NCBI GenBank assembly: GCA_965200945.1
Contig: OZ241749.1
Coordinates: 4,774,001-4,838,000, forward strand
DNA: 64,000 bases
From: JADCRZ01 sp965200945
GTDB lineage: Bacteria; Bacteroidota; Bacteroidia; Chitinophagales; Chitinophagaceae
Direction: 5' to 3'
Position 1 is the first letter of the stretch; each line of letters opens with the position of its first letter. The notes beneath the pieces are model-generated. The model ran no database searches and was not told the origin of the DNA. It saw nothing but the letters and a program-made list of their open reading frames with translations. Position numbers and translations under genes: made by a program. Shown here in pieces: positions 63,728 through 64,000 of this stretch.

Positions 63728-64000
63728 CTACACCGTGCGGGGAGGCTGGAAGGGAGAGGCGGGATAGGTGTTCGGGATGCGGACAAGCATCAGGGAATGA
63801 TGTACCAGCTTGAAGGTGGACAGAAGGGGAAGTTCGATGGTGCGGGCAGTTTGGGTGAAGCCGGCACAGGTGCCGCAGGTGACAAAGGGGGAGCAGGCCC
63901 CGTCCGGTTTGCGCTCTTTTCCCGCGGCGGAAGGCAGGCCGATCCGGTCAGCGCCGCAATCATCCTTTGTGCAGCAAGGGAAGAACGTGGCCAGCATAGA
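63728..64000 (-). CDS. cysteine-rich small protein, 5-prime end off the window
   Basis: At least 90 residues. The visible part begins LATFFPCCTKDDCGADRI and contains the motif CSPFVTCGTCAGFTQT, then a hydrophobic/basic end. Small exported proteins with CSPF.x.C..C are found in Bacteroidota near TonB receptors or metal pumps (DUF6660-like as I remember it; not checked). An ATG lies at 63997 but the frame is open to the edge of the window, so the real N terminus is probably outside. 44 bp separate it from the TonB receptor, so one operon. It may bind metal through its Cys residues (inference). Confidence 0.6.
   Translation of the reverse strand, partial: SMLATFFPCCTKDDCGADRIGLPSAAGKERKPDGACSPFVTCGTCAGFTQTARTIELPLLSTFKLVHHSLMLVRIPNTYPASPFQPPRTV

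Noticed and set aside
1..64000. tRNA, rRNA, CRISPR array, transposase, integrase or prophage genes
   Set aside because: Looked for by their usual sequence signatures and protein motifs; none seen. The gene relics therefore cannot be blamed on a visible mobile element.

Overview
The window reads as chromosomal DNA of a member of the Bacteroidota, most like a Chitinophagaceae-type soil or water bacterium. The evidence is a SusC/SusD pair, type IX secretion (T9SS) sorting domains of both type A and type B, lmo0937-type and DUF3570/DUF4266 families, a CzcA pump fused to an outer-membrane factor, and few Shine-Dalgarno sites. I see no rRNA, tRNA, CRISPR array, transposase or integrase. Family assignments were made by eye from motifs and remembered family patterns; no database search was run.

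Layout. 1-4685: end of a polysaccharide-utilisation locus (partial SusC, SusD, GH89 alpha-N-acetylglucosaminidase). 4804-9245: an M16 protease remnant and a 1.1-kaa secreted beta-helix protein with a T9SS signal. 9328-19880: scattered housekeeping and redox genes (amine oxidase, epimerase, luciferase-like monooxygenase, PI-PLC-like protein, DUF2383, lmo0937) mixed with decayed genes (thioredoxin-reductase-like, alcohol dehydrogenase, phosphate transporter, frameshifted SDR, headless AraC regulator). 20114-26131: heavy-metal efflux operon. 26138-28185: two-component system convergent with that pump. 28518-32639: a compact redox operon (cytochrome b561-like, Rieske lipoprotein, thioredoxin-like, ApbE FMN transferase, DUF4266 lipoprotein, DUF3570 outer-membrane protein) that looks like an extracytoplasmic electron-transfer or flavinylation module. 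A perfect 10-bp-arm palindrome sits between it and the two-component genes.

33052-37506: alcohol dehydrogenase, cupin, acetyltransferase and AraC on one strand, then a MetF-like reductase. 38177-51915: a signalling island with two giant CheB-CheR-PAS-histidine kinases, a stand-alone CheB, two single-domain response regulators and a degenerate PAS kinase, with no chemoreceptor, CheA or CheW. 52342-57406: Crp/Fnr regulator, DinB-like protein, ceramidase-like membrane protein, YVTN propeller, pirin, GNAT-like protein. 57869-64000: a gliding-motility/T9SS type B adhesin-like protein, then a TonB-dependent receptor preceded by a cysteine-rich protein that runs off the window.

Four themes stand out. 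(1) The redox operon ending in DUF4266/DUF3570 is the best candidate for a poorly described system; the small lipoprotein carries a flavinylation-like site. (2) Both giant CheB-CheR kinases carry Asn where CheB has its catalytic Asp, while the neighbouring stand-alone CheB keeps Asp. (3) At least seven broken genes lie between intact ones, mostly made by internal deletions that join unrelated gene ends, with no mobile element nearby. (4) An 88-bp near-perfect palindrome lies just downstream of the intact alcohol dehydrogenase.
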